Source: Onthophagus taurus (Eukaryota > Arthropoda > Insecta > Coleoptera > Scarabaeidae). Taken from it: a stretch of DNA of 64,000 nucleotides. The translations under genes were made by a program, and so were the position numbers. The notes beneath the pieces are model-generated. The model searched no databases. It was given only the letters and a program-made list of their open reading frames with translations, and was not told the DNA's origin. Location: positions 7,812,001 through 7,876,000 of the forward strand of contig NC_091967.1 in the NCBI RefSeq assembly GCF_036711975.1. Direction: 5' to 3'. Below, in pieces: positions 27,420-39,169 of the stretch. How positions within the stretch are numbered: the first letter of the stretch is position 1; each line of letters begins with the position of its first letter.

Positions 27420-28331
27420 ATGCACTATAGAAGTTATGATGGTTCTGGAATATATCAGGTTCAAAGTCGTAATAGTTTGGTAAAAGATCGTGCTAAAATT
27501 AAAACGGTTACATCAAACGCAAATATTTTGTCTGCAAGGAACCCCGATATTTTTGCTACACCACCACGACCTGGTGGGTTTATGAAAATAAAACCGAAAG
27601 AATTAGCCAAAACCGATGTTGAAGAATATATGGATGTTTGTGAACGTTGCACCAAAATTTACGATCACGAAGTCACTTTACGTAAAAAAAGGATTAAAAC
27701 ACCAGAAAAGAAGTTTTCAAAAGTTTCTATACATCCGGTTCAACGAGAAACAGAATCTAGAGAGTTTCGCATTCGAAGAGCTTTAGAAGAAAACGATTGG
27801 GAAACGACAGTTATTGATGAAACGGATACGATTGTGGGAATTTCGAATACATACCATTTTGGGATGAATATGTTAGCCGTTACGATAACCTGCGTTATGA
27901 TGATGGCAGCAAAAATTGAAATGACGATGGATTATTTAGATTGGGCCGAAAATTATTTAGAATGTATTAAAGATGATAACGGTAAATTACCAAGAAATAT
28001 TACTGGGATATTAAAAGAAATTGAAAAAGCACGATCAACCGCAATTCAACAAGAAGCGAGAACCTACAAACCAAGATCACAAACGAGAATTGCTAAAAAA
28101 AGAAACGATCAGGGTTGTCGAATTATATGTGATATGAACAGAGGCGTTCCAGGGCAATGTACCGCAACTAGTTCTTGTACAGCAAACAAAAATCTTTGCT
28201 CCGCTTTAAGAATCCCACATCCATGCCCCCATATGAAAATGCCTAAATGTGATGTAAAATGTGGTCATATTGCAACGATTGATGATTACGTTTCTCCAAC
28301 ACCAAGTCAAAAAGATAAATCACACGTTTAA
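27420..28331 (+). CDS. Unassigned gene C (paralog of gene A)
   Basis: A 303-codon uninterrupted frame, possibly preceded by an exon at 27131. Blocks shared with gene A: NPDIFATPPRPGGF (about residue 41), MLAVTITCVMMMAA with DYLDWAENYLECIKDDNG, and PRNITGILKEIE. Unlike A it has a middle segment with CERC and a cysteine-rich end: CRIICDMNRG, CTATSSC, then HPCPHMKMPKCDVKCGH, nine cysteines and three histidines in about 60 residues that could bind metal (inference). Not recognised as any known family. It converges on gene D with 84 bp between stops. Confidence 0.75.
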   Translation: MHYRSYDGSGIYQVQSRNSLVKDRAKIKTVTSNANILSARNPDIFATPPRPGGFMKIKPKELAKTDVEEYMDVCERCTKIYDHEVTLRKKRIKTPEKKFSKVSIHPVQRETESREFRIRRALEENDWETTVIDETDTIVGISNTYHFGMNMLAVTITCVMMMAAKIEMTMDYLDWAENYLECIKDDNGKLPRNITGILKEIEKARSTAIQQEARTYKPRSQTRIAKKRNDQGCRIICDMNRGVPGQCTATSSCTANKNLCSALRIPHPCPHMKMPKCDVKCGHIATIDDYVSPTPSQKDKSHV

Positions 28332-28415
28332 AACAAATCTTATAAATAGCAAGTATTCTTTTTTATTAAATTGAGTTATTAAACAATTTATTTCTAATTC
28401 GACTCATCTAACATC

Positions 28416-28934
28416 TTAATATTTTGGGTTATTTATATGGTTTCGCAAAAATCCTAAACTTGAACTTGAATCGAAATATTGATTATTAAAATCTCGTCCA
28501 TAACTTCTATTTTCATAATTGTTTGTCTCTCTATCTTCAAATTCAAATTGACTTTTCGATCGAAATTCGTGAGTGACTGTTTCAAAAGGTATTGATGAAT
28601 TTCTCGAGGTTGAAGGATTCGAATATTCTAAAACGTTCTGAAATGTTGGTGGATAAGGTGCGTAAATGATTCGTTTATAAATTAATCCTGTTTTTGGTCG
28701 ATTTTCGGTCAAATTCTTGATGTCATTTTCGCTTGAGGTAAAAATTTCTTCCGTTTGTATTTCTTGTTCGCGAATATTTTTCAAGTTATGGTCATCATTT
28801 TCACGGTGATTGATTCGTCGTGTATTTGGAATGAAATTATTAACAATTTTTAAACGATGAATTTTTACGGGTCTCGTAGTGAGAATTATAGGAGAATTAT
28901 CCTCTTCGTAGCAAAAACGGTTCTTTGAATTCAT
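28416..28934 (-). CDS. Unassigned single-exon gene D
   Basis: An open frame of 172 codons from an ATG at 28934. Composition is polar and low-complexity, rich in Asn, Ser, Arg and Glu (NHRENDDHNLKNIREQEIQ, NPSTSRNSS). It ends with SLGFLRNHINNPKY. No domain, signal peptide or membrane span is visible. It lies tail-to-tail with gene C. It could be real and fast-evolving. An ORF this long is uncommon by chance here, and its codon use resembles neighbouring coding exons. Confidence 0.55.
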   Translation of the reverse strand: MNSKNRFCYEEDNSPIILTTRPVKIHRLKIVNNFIPNTRRINHRENDDHNLKNIREQEIQTEEIFTSSENDIKNLTENRPKTGLIYKRIIYAPYPPTFQNVLEYSNPSTSRNSSIPFETVTHEFRSKSQFEFEDRETNNYENRSYGRDFNNQYFDSSSSLGFLRNHINNPKY

Positions 28935-29406
28935 TTTAATTTTTTTTTACATTATTAAAGTTAATTTATTAACACTAAAAATTTTGGTAAATTTAGGCAC
29001 TGAAAAATGACGTTTCGAAATGTCAAAAAAAAAGAATTTATTTTTTAAGAATTTGTATAAAATACATTTTTAACTTTATTTTTTGTACAACAATTAAAAT
29101 TTATAATCAATAATTAGGCTGTATTAGACGGGTTGATCAAAATTTATTTATCTCACTTCGAACAAAATTCTAAAACAGTCAGTATTGTTAGATAACCCCC
29201 CAAAAAAAAGACTTAACATTGACCATCCACTTTGATAGAATGTCAAATTCCACCATTGATTACCTAAAATACAAAAAAAAGATTGCACCTAATCTTAAAA
29301 AGCACTCTCTCCTTTCACATTAAACGAAATAAAAAAAATTAAAATCGCGGAATCTATTTTCCCTGACTATCACAGCCAAAAACGACGGCCAACATAGTCG
29401 TCGTCG
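28935..29406. other. Intergenic region, gene D / clockwork orange 3' side
   Basis: AT-rich, no open frame of note. It probably includes the 3' UTR of clockwork orange (minus strand) and the leader of gene D. Confidence 0.4.
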
Positions 29407-32400
29407 CTAAGAAGTAGTACTACCTCGAAGTACCGAACTTCCGCCACCGGAAGGCGTTGGAAAGCTAACATTAATGGTAACGGGGTGTAGAACGACGCTA
29501 TGAACTTCCAAGAGGTCCCAATCGTGTAAAAATGGCAACAAGGTTTGGTAATCAATCGATAGAGGCACATAAAACGTTCCTTTTGAATGTAAAACGAACA
29601 CGGGCACATTAAAATTGGTGGTTTGATGTTGTGCCGCGCGAGTGGGTGTCGGCCTACTCGTTGCAACCCTATTGTTGACTTGATGATTGTTGTTATGATG
29701 ATGTAGATGATTCTCCCCCGGATGTGATGTTAATTCCGTTTCCGTTGACATTCTCGTACACGTCATCTCACTGCTTGGTGGCGAACTATGACTTGAACTG
29801 TAAACAGAAAGAGGAAGAGAAGGGGAACATGCGGTTTGCTCTCAATATTTTTTTTATTAAATGTTTGAGAATCAAACTGCGTGTTCACCGTTAATGTAAA
29901 TGCGAGTACTCTGTCTTGGTTTACCACCGGCCCCCTATTTGGCGGCTCAAGTGAGGAAGAGTGAACCTGGGACATCCCCTAGATAATGTGACTTACAACA
30001 CTAAAAATTCTCCGCTAGATGGCACCTACCAAGGCGGTGTCGTTTAGCAGAATACCGTCTAGAAAAATATTAAATTAGTTGTGAAGGGAGGGAAAGTGTT
30101 ATTTTGTTGGATTTAAATGAGTTATTTTAGGTTATGCTTATTTAATAAAATTATGGACGATCTAAAAATTATTATAAATTAATAAATGATTTATTAAAAT
30201 TGGTGGCGCCATCTTTATGTCTTGTAGCACAATCAAGTAGTTTTGACAAGATCAAACTCACTCGGTTTTAAATTAAATCGTGATTTTATTAATTTTTAAA
30301 GCTTTTAAGGTAAGCGAAACATTTTAAAATACCCTTCGATTAAGTTTAAATCATATAGTATTATTTTAAATCTAGTTAAAATCATAACAAGATTATAACC
30401 TCAAAAACGCAATCGGGTGAACGATTCCAAACTTAAATGTTTTAATAAAACGTTTCAATTAACGTTTTTATTCCAGATTTAACCTTAAGTATTCAATTAA
30501 GCAATTATTTTGAGATTTATTAGTATTTTTAGATAATCAATGATATTGTTGAACACCACTCATAGATGTCACTACTTTGATCTGTCATGTTTATTATTTA
30601 TTAAAATAATTTTTGTAAATTTTTTTATACTGCTTTCAGGATTGCCCACAATTTTAAAGATATCTAAGCAATGCCCCTTTTTTACTTTCGTGGTTATTAA
30701 TTTTGTGGTTACCACACTAATTTAGTTTAATTAATTTGGCTTTCGATTTAAATGTATTATTTTTCATTATTTCTATTTAGCGAAATTAAAGACGGTCTAT
30801 AAAATATTATGAATTAGCCTATAAGATTAACAAAACAAGTATTTATTATAAATAAATAAAAATTGGTGGCGGCATCTTTACGTTAAATGTTACACTCGAG
30901 TTGTATTAAATGCTTTTAAGGTAGGTGGAACATATTTTAAAATACTTTTCCGTCGACCGTGTATTTATAAGATTTATAAATGTATACAAAATCATTCATT
31001 AATGACACCTATTAATAAACGATTTTAAGAAAGTCCGACCGAACTAAATAGTAGTCAATTTAATAAATATTCTCCAATGAAATTTGTAATAGCGACCCAA
31101 CCGACCACTATATCTATTCGGTAAGACTACAAAAATAAATTATGACACATTAAAAGTGAGGTTATTTTGCCAGTGACAGAATTGGGAGATTTTTCAACGA
31201 TGGATTTTCTCTATTTTGTTGAAAAGACGGTCAACGGAAAAATATTGTAACTAACTCGTATATTAAAATGCGATTAATTATCTCAATAATTAACGCGTTC
31301 GCTTCGCTTCGCTCGCTCACGCGTTAAAATATCTCGATAATTAATCGCCTTCATTAATAGACTTGTTGGTTAAATAACTATTTCGATTAAGTTTAAATCA
31401 TATAGTATTACTTAGTTAAAATTGAAGGAGATTATAACCTCAAAAAGTTATGCGGATGATAGAGCATAGAAGATAGAGAAAAGAAGAACATTGAAGAGAG
31501 AAAACAAATCAGAGTAAACTCAGTTGCTGGAGTATGAACAAAAGTTCGAACTCCAATAACCTACCGGAAGAACAACTAACCATAACCTCAAAAACACAAA
31601 CTTGGTGGCGCCATCTTTACGTCAAATATCACACTAGCGTTAAATAAAAAGCAAACAAGTTTTATTAAAATCGTGGGCATTCATTTTAAATACATAGGTA
31701 GGTAGAACATATTTTAAAATAATATTACCTCAGAAACACAAACGGATGAGTGAATTCGAATTTAAACGTTTCAATTAACGCTTTTAATTATAGTGTTGAA
31801 TTTTCATTCTAATTATTAGTGAAAACCAGTGAAAACAATTTTTCTATGATATATTTTTGGATCGTCCATAATTTTAAACATGTCTAAGCAATAAACATTT
31901 TTCTTTTCTTGATGATTGATTAACCACACCTTATTTCGTTCTTTCGTAATCTCATTTTGAAATGAAAACCTGTAACGTTTGTCATCATCATAATTTGTAA
32001 TGTAAATGTGCCCGGATAAGTATTAATCGTTAAAAATTGCGTAATTAAGGCACAAGTGCGGGTTAATAGGTTAAAATTGCGCGGTATTTATAATAAAAAT
32101 ATACGGAAAAATACAAGACCAAGATAAAAATATAAAAAATTTAAGATTCTTTTTAAGTTTAGATGTTGTTTACGTTTTTGTAAGAGTTAGAATAGAACAA
32201 TTTGAAAAACAGGTAAATTAGTCACCGACTCTTGGAAAAATTAACTCAACTTGTTTTCTCATTTTCTTTTTGAGACAATTTTATAACCTTGAGATTTTCC
32301 CCTACATAACAATGATTAAGCAAAAGTGTCTTATTAAAAATAATAAATAGTTCAGATAAGATGGTAGGTTAAAGTTCTTAAAATTGTTTAAAATAAAATT

Positions 32401-34916
32401 AATGTTTACCTATGATTTTCAATACTTGCAGTAGAGTTTCTTCTTGCATGCTGTAAGTCTTGATTAAACCTCAACTTAATATTAGTTTTATATTTATAAG
32501 TTTCCGTGTGTTTTTCATGATGTTGAGGTAATTCCTCTTCGATATGATTATTATTTGGTTCGACTTTCGAAGCATCTTCAACGGGCGCTTGTTTCGTTAA
32601 CGAATCACAGTGTTGCTGTAAATGTCCCAATAATCTAACACAAAAAGGTTCCCGTGGAAATCGACCTTCCACTTCGACAAGAAAACGCATCGTTTCCGAC
32701 ATACATTCTTGATAACCCAAACGATAATCGTCCAAATGTTGTAAATGTTTCATATGTTTAATAGCCATTTCGATTATTTCAGTTTTCTCAACCCTGCCTC
32801 TACCTTTCTTTAGATATTCCGCAGGAATTAATCTTGATAAATCAGCTAAACAATTATTCATACGATCGCGACGACGTTTTTCGATTATTCGATGTGATAA
32901 AGGATCTTGTCTGGATACACGATTTTTTGTTAAACGAACTCCATATGTTGATTCTGAATCCGAATATGGTGCCAATACTTCACAACATGGTACTGAATCT
33001 CCACTAAAATTAAAAGAAAGGATTAAATACCAAAAATTGACAAAAGGAAAGAAATTAGTAGAAATGATTTAAAAATTAAAAAGAAATTTGACGTTTTAAC
33101 CTAAATCTTGGGTAATTTTGCTGCCAACCTTGAAATTTAATAACTAAACAATTTGTAACTAACTTCAAATCGGTTTATCATTACTCATTTATGTATACCT
33201 TTATTATATTAAAATTTATTTTTTCTTGCAATTTGATTCATTTACGATTAAAATTATATTTTAAATATTGGTTAAATTAAAATATGTTGTGGGAAACTTT
33301 TTGGAATAAGTAAAAAAAGAAATTTGTTAAAACGACAGTTATGTCGGAGAAATAACCTCAAAATTAAAATTTAAATGCATCAAAAGATAATTTACTGAAA
33401 TAAATAATTTAAATTTATGTTAAACGTTTTAACCAAAAGGATGTTATTGATATCATACGAGGAGTCGATGGAATTTTAGCACCGATAAAACCGGATTCAA
33501 AATTGAAAATATGTTTTGTATTGTGAACTGATTTTTGGATTTCTTAGAATTTTAACGATATCTAAGCAATACACATTTTTTGTCTTCGTGCTAATTAACT
33601 TTGTGGTTAATTAACCACATCTATTTATGTTAATTAGTTTGGTTTTCGATTTATCGTCATCTTTACGTCAAATGTCACTTTCGAATGTCAAAATTTGACA
33701 AGATCAATTTGATAGTCGTCGGCGCTCGTTTTAAATTTAGTGTTATTTTATTTAAGTGCTTTTTAAAGCTTTTAATGTAGGTGCGACATATTTTAAAATG
33801 CCTTTTGATTAAGTTTAAATCACATAGAATTACTTTAAATTTAGTTAAAATCGTAACAAGATCATAACCTCAAAAACGTAAGCGTTCTAATAGAAATGAC
33901 AGTTATATCGGAGAACATAACCTAAAAATTAAAATTTAAAGCATTAAAAAGTAATTTAACGAAATAAATAATTTATGTTAAACGTTATAGCCAAAACGAT
34001 ATTATTGATATCGTACGAGGATGCGATGGAATTTTGGCACCGATAAAACCGGATTCAAAATATGTTTTGTGTTGTGGTAATATTTATTTATCCACGTGAA
34101 CGACTTAAATAATATTAATTACGAACATTTTACCTAATTAACGTGTTGATTTTAAACTAAATATAATTTTTGTTTATTCTTCTAATAAATCTTCTTCTTT
34201 TTGAGGTTATACAAAAAAATAACGTAGGTCATTACAGCGATGAAATCATTCTTGAAAGTTTATTTAAAGGTATCAAGTAATCTTATCAAATTTTATTAGG
34301 TTATGTGCAACTAATGGAATTATTTTTGTTTAATTTATTGAACCGGTTTGGTGCAGATGATGAACAATGAGTTATTTACGAAAACTTCTAAAACTTTATT
34401 ATATTGTGACGTCATAAAATTTAAGTAGTATGAAATAAAATAAAGATAACAAATATAAAAAAACATGATAACGATAAAAACTCGATCTCTTGATCTCAAT
34501 TTAAATGAGAAGCATGTGACAAAATGTTCAAAAAAAAATAATCTCTATTATTATTATTATTTTTTGTTCGTATTGGATTAATTGAGAATCGCCAAGTTTG
34601 AATTTTATGACATGTTGTATTTATGTGAAGAGATTATCAATAATAAATCGAAACGGGTCGTATATCGAGTACGAACGTGTCGCATGACAGGCGCACGTGA
34701 CGTCGATAAGTAAACTTTCCACTGGTTATCGTCTTGTTTTTGTTTCGGATATCGCGCGATCTAGTGTTAAAAAAAGGGAAATTTCATTTATAACGCGTCA
34801 TTAAAAATAATATTAAATTAAATTCGATTTTTTTAAATATTTATTCCACATAACACTCACCTTTCGTATTTAACGTGCTGCGTTGCCGCGTTTTCCTCCC
34901 AATAACCGTGATTCAT
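29407..34916 (-). CDS. cwo: Clockwork orange, bHLH-Orange circadian repressor
   Basis: Exons 34861-34916, 32410-33003 and 29407-29797, both junctions in phase 2, give about 346 residues. The start [18 protein letters not shown] leads into the b[23 protein letters not shown], then a loop with [20 protein letters not shown]. The basic region with EKRRRDRMN and no Pro fits the Dec/cwo class. An Orange domain follows ([20 protein letters not shown]). The last exon is His/Ser/Thr-rich and closes with [16 protein letters not shown] and [13 protein letters not shown]. In Drosophila, CWO competes at E-boxes with CLK/CYC and sharpens clock output. Shorter than fly CWO, so additional coding exons or isoforms are possible. 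Confidence 0.9.
30201..31945. repeat. Diverged repeat array in clockwork orange intron 2
   Basis: Units start with TTGGTGGCGCCATCTTTA (about 30200, 30863, 31602), continue with TTTAAAATAC and TTCGATTAAGTTTAAATC, then ATAACCTCAAAAAC, and end with GATATCTAAGCAAT-like sequence (30659; a variant near 31880). A full unit is about 660 bp. The second unit is interrupted by the 435-bp element at 30946-31380. Confidence 0.7.
30946..31380. mobile_element. 435-bp dispersed element, copy 1, with 79-nt hairpin
   Basis: Nearly identical to 49078-49530 in the same orientation. Inner inverted repeats TTTTCCGTCGACCGT and ACGGTCAACGGAAAA bound about 300 bp. After that comes a hairpin at 31270-31348 with GCGATTAATTATC against GATAATTAATCGC and a CGCTTCGCTTCGCTCGCT loop. 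It splits a unit of the surrounding repeat array, so it inserted there. The superfamily is not recognised and no clear target duplication is seen. Confidence 0.75.
33326..34075. repeat. Repeats in clockwork orange intron 1
   Basis: A block of about 180 bp occurs at about 33330-33520 and again at 33890-34070 (both with GATGGAATTTT and GCACCGATAAAACCGGATTC). Between them lies another unit of the intron-2 array (GATATCTAAGCAAT near 33549; TTGATTAAGTTTAAATCA near 33807). Confidence 0.7.
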
Positions 34917-35548
34917 TTTGCAAATTCTCGAATTATCCAATTTATAATGTATTCACCAAATTAATTTTTAATTATATTTATATTAAAGTCGTCGAAAGTA
35001 ATCATTAAAAACGAACATAAATGAAATGTTAACAAAAATGAAATCAAAAGTGTTTTTTTTTGCACACGTGAACTCGTTATTTTTTCGGACAACGATTATA
35101 GTATCTATAAAAATCGTTTGTGGAGCTCGCGTCGCGTCGTTCTGAACACGAGTGGCGTCTCCGATACGAGCAAAGCCGCCTCCGATAGTCTAGTGTCACG
35201 TTCAGGGTAACGTGGACTCCCACGTGACTTCCAATAATAATCTCGGGCGGCCACACACACACGCACACATTTAAAATAAATTCACACACTAAAATAACAT
35301 CTTATTAACAGGCACACATAATTATTTATTAGCCGAAATAATGTAAGAAACGAGATTTAGAATTTTATTGTAAGAGGGCGTTATAATAAAGTTCTCTTCA
35401 ATTTTTATTTTCTCCTTGAGTGAAAATAAATCGAAGAAACTAAGAACGCGTTGCGTAACCAAAAAATTCTTAATTTCCGTGTTGATCGCGAGAGGAGAAA
35501 AAAATGTAATGCGGGGAAAAAAGACGACTACGAGAGCGGAAACACGTG
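34694..35548 (-). promoter_or_regulatory. cwo: E-box cluster at the clockwork orange 5' end
   Basis: Perfect CACGTG E-boxes occur at 34694-34699, 35065-35070, 35221-35226 and 35543-35548, with a fifth in the intron at 34093-34098. CLK/CYC and CWO itself bind CACGTG in flies, and cwo is a known direct clock target, so feedback control is likely. The exact start site and TATA box were not identified. Confidence 0.6.
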
Positions 35549-35759
35549 ACGGCGGAACGTGATCGTGCACGTAACCAAATGCGAAAGTGAAAATTGCCGG
35601 GTACCCGTGTGCGAGGATTACGTGGAAAGCGTGCGTTGAAATACCGCAAAAATAAATCTATTATCTTTTTTTTTGTTTTTTAAACATCTTTTAGGTTAAA
35701 TAAATTAATCAAAACAGAATTAGGGCAAACAGGCCGGTGGTGGACCACTTAAGATATAC

Positions 35760-36500
35760 AGTCAGTCCCAAAAGTCATCGTACAGCAACGGGTTTTGAAT
35801 GATTTCTAAAATAGGATTGTAAATAAGTTTTTTTTTTAAATAGTTATAATTGTTCATTTTAAACAGATTTATAGGTAAGAAATTCTTAAACTTAAGAAAA
35901 TAGCAAAATAAATTAATAATTCTTCAAAATTGCAACCTCACAAAAGTAATAGTACAGTTCCAAATGTTGCAATGAACAATGAAACCTGCGTAGTACTAGT
36001 ACTTAATTGGTCCTCCATTCGATTTTAGTACAACTTTTAATCTTGTCAATACGGCTCTTTCTATTCACGTTGCTAATGTAGGGTTTCTTTCGCGGTACAC
36101 GTCCGTTATAACCGGCAGGTTGCAAAACTTATCTCACAGTTTCTGCACTTACAGTTTTATTAATTTGATTTTGAAGGTTTGCTGCTATTTTTGGAGCGCT
36201 TGTCCGAGGATTTGTGATAACTTCTTCTCTCATGCTTCGTTCATCTCAAAGATTACTGATAGGTTAACCGCACGGTAAATTAAAATATTTAACAAAGCCA
36301 TGGGGAAATTCTCGTCAGTTTTCAGCTGTACGATTACTTTCGCGAGATTACAATGGAACAATTTTGAAGAATTATTAATTTATTTTGTTATTTTAGTGAA
36401 TTTAAGTGTATTTTTATTTACAAATGCGTCGAAATAAAATATTTTTGGTAAAGCTGATAACGCATTTTCAGAAATGAAATTTTTTGTGATCCATATTTGT
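35760..36500 (-). mobile_element. Tc1-like transposon relic with long inverted repeats
   Basis: The left terminus CAGTCAGTCCCAAAAGTCAT follows TA. A segment around 35890-35935 (AATAAATTAATAATTCTTC) is matched inverted at about 36360-36385, and TAATCGTACAG-like motifs occur at 35785, 35955 and inverted at 36328, an IR/DR layout. Between them the minus strand reads NPRTSAPKIAANLQNQINKT, TVSAETVR and GRVPRKKPYISNVNRKSRID, the Tc1 DNA-binding/linker region. The catalytic part is missing and the frame is broken. The outer right end is eroded. Confidence 0.75.
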
Positions 36501-36829
36501 TAGAACCGAATTTATTCAATTAAATTGACGAAAAAAAAAAGTTTACAAAAGAGTCGGGAACCTAACCTATAAATACAAAGCACTGTCAAAATAAAGCATT
36601 CAACCAATCACAAACAAGGTCATTTTAGTTCCAAATTTAAAATGCCTCTTATTAATGATTTGAAACGAAATTTAAATAAAAAAACCTGGAAGGTTTCTTA
36701 ATGATGAATAAAACCTTATAAATTCCTAATTAATCAATTTATTATTGGATTAATAAGTATTCTGAAAAAAAATTATTCGCCCATACATAAAAAGTAAGGT
36801 AGAAAAAAAATTTGATACAAATTAATTAT

Positions 36830-38710
36830 TTAATCATAATTCATGAAATCACCATTATTTGCCCATAAATCCGGTTCGCTTTCGCCATCTAAATCTTGAT
36901 CGCTCGGAACACTCGGACCTTGCGATGGAGTATAAGAACTTTCCCCACCCACGGACATATAATAATTAGCGTCTAATTTGCCACCTCTTCCTATGCTATT
37001 CAATCCATCTAAAGCCCTTTGATTACACGGATCTAATCTTATAGCGGCACTATAATGCGACACAGCCTCGTCTTCCTTTGATAACCTTAAAAAGCAATCC
37101 GCAAGCATTTGATGTGTTCTTGACGATGGATATTCAGCAACATGAGCTGTTAATACACTACACGCTTCTTCGTGTCGTTGCTCTTGTTCTAAATGTTCCG
37201 CTAATAACCATACTGCTGGATGATAAGTTGGATCTTTATTTAACGCTTTATCCAAAAGATCTCGAACTCTCATTGATGTCATATTTGGATTTTTTTGTAA
37301 AATTTTAGCGTATAACTTAAAGAAAATTAATTTATTAAATCATTTTAATTCTTTAATACATAATACTTACAGTTAATGATTGAGGACTATTTTTTAATTC
37401 TCTACAAGCATGAATAGCAACATTAACAGCATCTCGTGGACGTGATAATCCCAAATAACAATCAATAATTCCCTTATATGGTTCTAACCTTGTTGGAGCA
37501 ATGGTTTTAGCTTCTTTAAAATGAGTTAAAGCTTCGGATAACTTATTAACCTCAAATAAAGTGTAAGCTTTAAGTAGTAACGCTTCCACACATCGACTAT
37601 TTAAAGAACAAGCTTTTTGCCCAAAATTGCACGCCCTCACAAATTTTTTATGTACAAAAATACAGTAACCCATCACTACCCAATATTCTGCAGTCCATAA
37701 GTTAACGTTTAAATCGACATTGTTTACAAGTCTTTCAAGTTCTTGTAAATGTTCTTTTTCTGTTGATCGCGCCAATAAAGAGGCGTATAAATCCCGTCCG
37801 TAACGCATATTTGGATCGGATCTAATCGCCCGTTGAAGATATTGTAACGCGGATTTGTTATCACAAAGATAAACATAACAATAAGCAATAGTAACTAATA
37901 AGGAACTGTTGTCTTTGAGAAGATTTTGAATTTCCAGACTTTTAAACGTTGCAATTGCGCTGTTGTAATCTTGCGAATACATTTGGGCTTGACCTCTTAA
38001 CCATAGATTTAACCAACTAGGTTCTGAAGTTACTTCTAACATTAAAGAATTTACATCTGTACCCTAAAAATCATTGTTTAATAAATTTTTTTTTAGGTTG
38101 TTATCACTTTTGGCATTTAACTCACTTTGACACCCAGCTTCAATAAATTTTCAGCTACTTCAATTGCGTAAGGATTTTCTTTTAAAACTTCCTTATAATA
38201 ACTGATGGCTGATTTTTCACATCCACCATCTCTGTATAAATTTCCTAAAGCCATGTTTATTTTGGCATCCCTGGATTTATTTGGAATACTTTGTAAGATT
38301 TCAAGAGACTTTTTCGTCTTTTTCAAGTATACATAACACAAATGCATTTTATATTTTATATCGACATCATTAGGAATTTCTTGGTGACTTTCATTTAATT
38401 TTCCGTTTGACTTGGATTTCATTAGAAACATTCTCAATTGTAACGCTTGAGTATAAGCTTCTTCGGCTTGTAAATACTGTTGTAGTTGATAATGCGAGTC
38501 GCCATAGTATAAGTATACTTGAAGTTTTGTGATTGGAGTTGACTCTAATTTCTGATCGGATGATAATAAAGCCATATCAATCTGTTTTTAAATTGAAATA
38601 AATCTATATATTGAGATGTTATGAATTAAAACTTGACTTACTGTTTTTATTACGTTGGAATACAATTCTTTTTCGAACATATCAACAATATATTTTAGTG
38701 CCACACACAT
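36830..38710 (-). CDS. APC7: Anaphase-promoting complex subunit 7
   Basis: Exons 38642-38710, 38126-38581, 37371-38063 and 36830-37315, all joined in phase 0, give 567 residues, the length of vertebrate APC7. The protein is almost entirely tetratricopeptide repeats, for example the segment YYGDSHYQLQQYLQAEEAY and later LRGQAQMYSQDYNSAIATF and CYVYLCDNKSALQYLQRAI. The N-terminus (MCVALKYIVDMFEKELYSNV) and the acidic tail ending NNGDFMNYD match the family. APC7 sits on the TPR arm of the APC/C ubiquitin ligase beside CDC27 and helps recruit activators in mitosis. No anomalies. Confidence 0.93.
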
Positions 38711-39169
38711 TTTTTTATTGAAATGTATTGGAAGATGATAACTTACTAACCTTACTAAGAAGAGGGTTTATTAAATATTATATAGGTTATGTTGTGATAC
38801 TTTGACAGTTAGTTTATTAAAATAGTGTACGTTCTAAAATATTGAAAAGGAATTTAATTTATTAAGTATTATATATAATAAATTACATTGATAATTTTTA
38901 AAATCATTATATTAATTGAGAGCTTTAATTTATATTATGTATAAAAATTTTATAAGTCAATTTAATTGACTTTAAATTAGGTTTTGTTATTATCTCAATA
39001 GATGGCGTCAACTGTTAGTTTAGTTAGGTTAAGAAGGTGAGGTTTTGAATTTAATTCTTTGTACCCCATACATTGTAAGTTGTGCTTTATATATTTATTG
39101 AATTATATTAATTCATTACATGGTATATTATAATCGTTAAATTATTCTAAATAATTAATTAAAAAAAAT
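38711..39169. other. Gap between APC7 start and SART1 end
   Basis: AT-rich, with an AGATGGCGTCAACTG motif at about 39000. It should contain the APC7 promoter and the 3' end of SART1. No coding frame seen. Confidence 0.4.

Noticed and set aside
29370-29666. Second minus-strand frame overlapping the clockwork orange last exon
   Set aside because: Shadow frame of the real exon, which splices in phase 2 and has the conserved FYVPLSIDY block.
31270-31348. microRNA precursor
   Set aside because: The hairpin is part of a dispersed element with two near-identical copies, and the arms are AT-rich palindromes rather than a typical miRNA stem.
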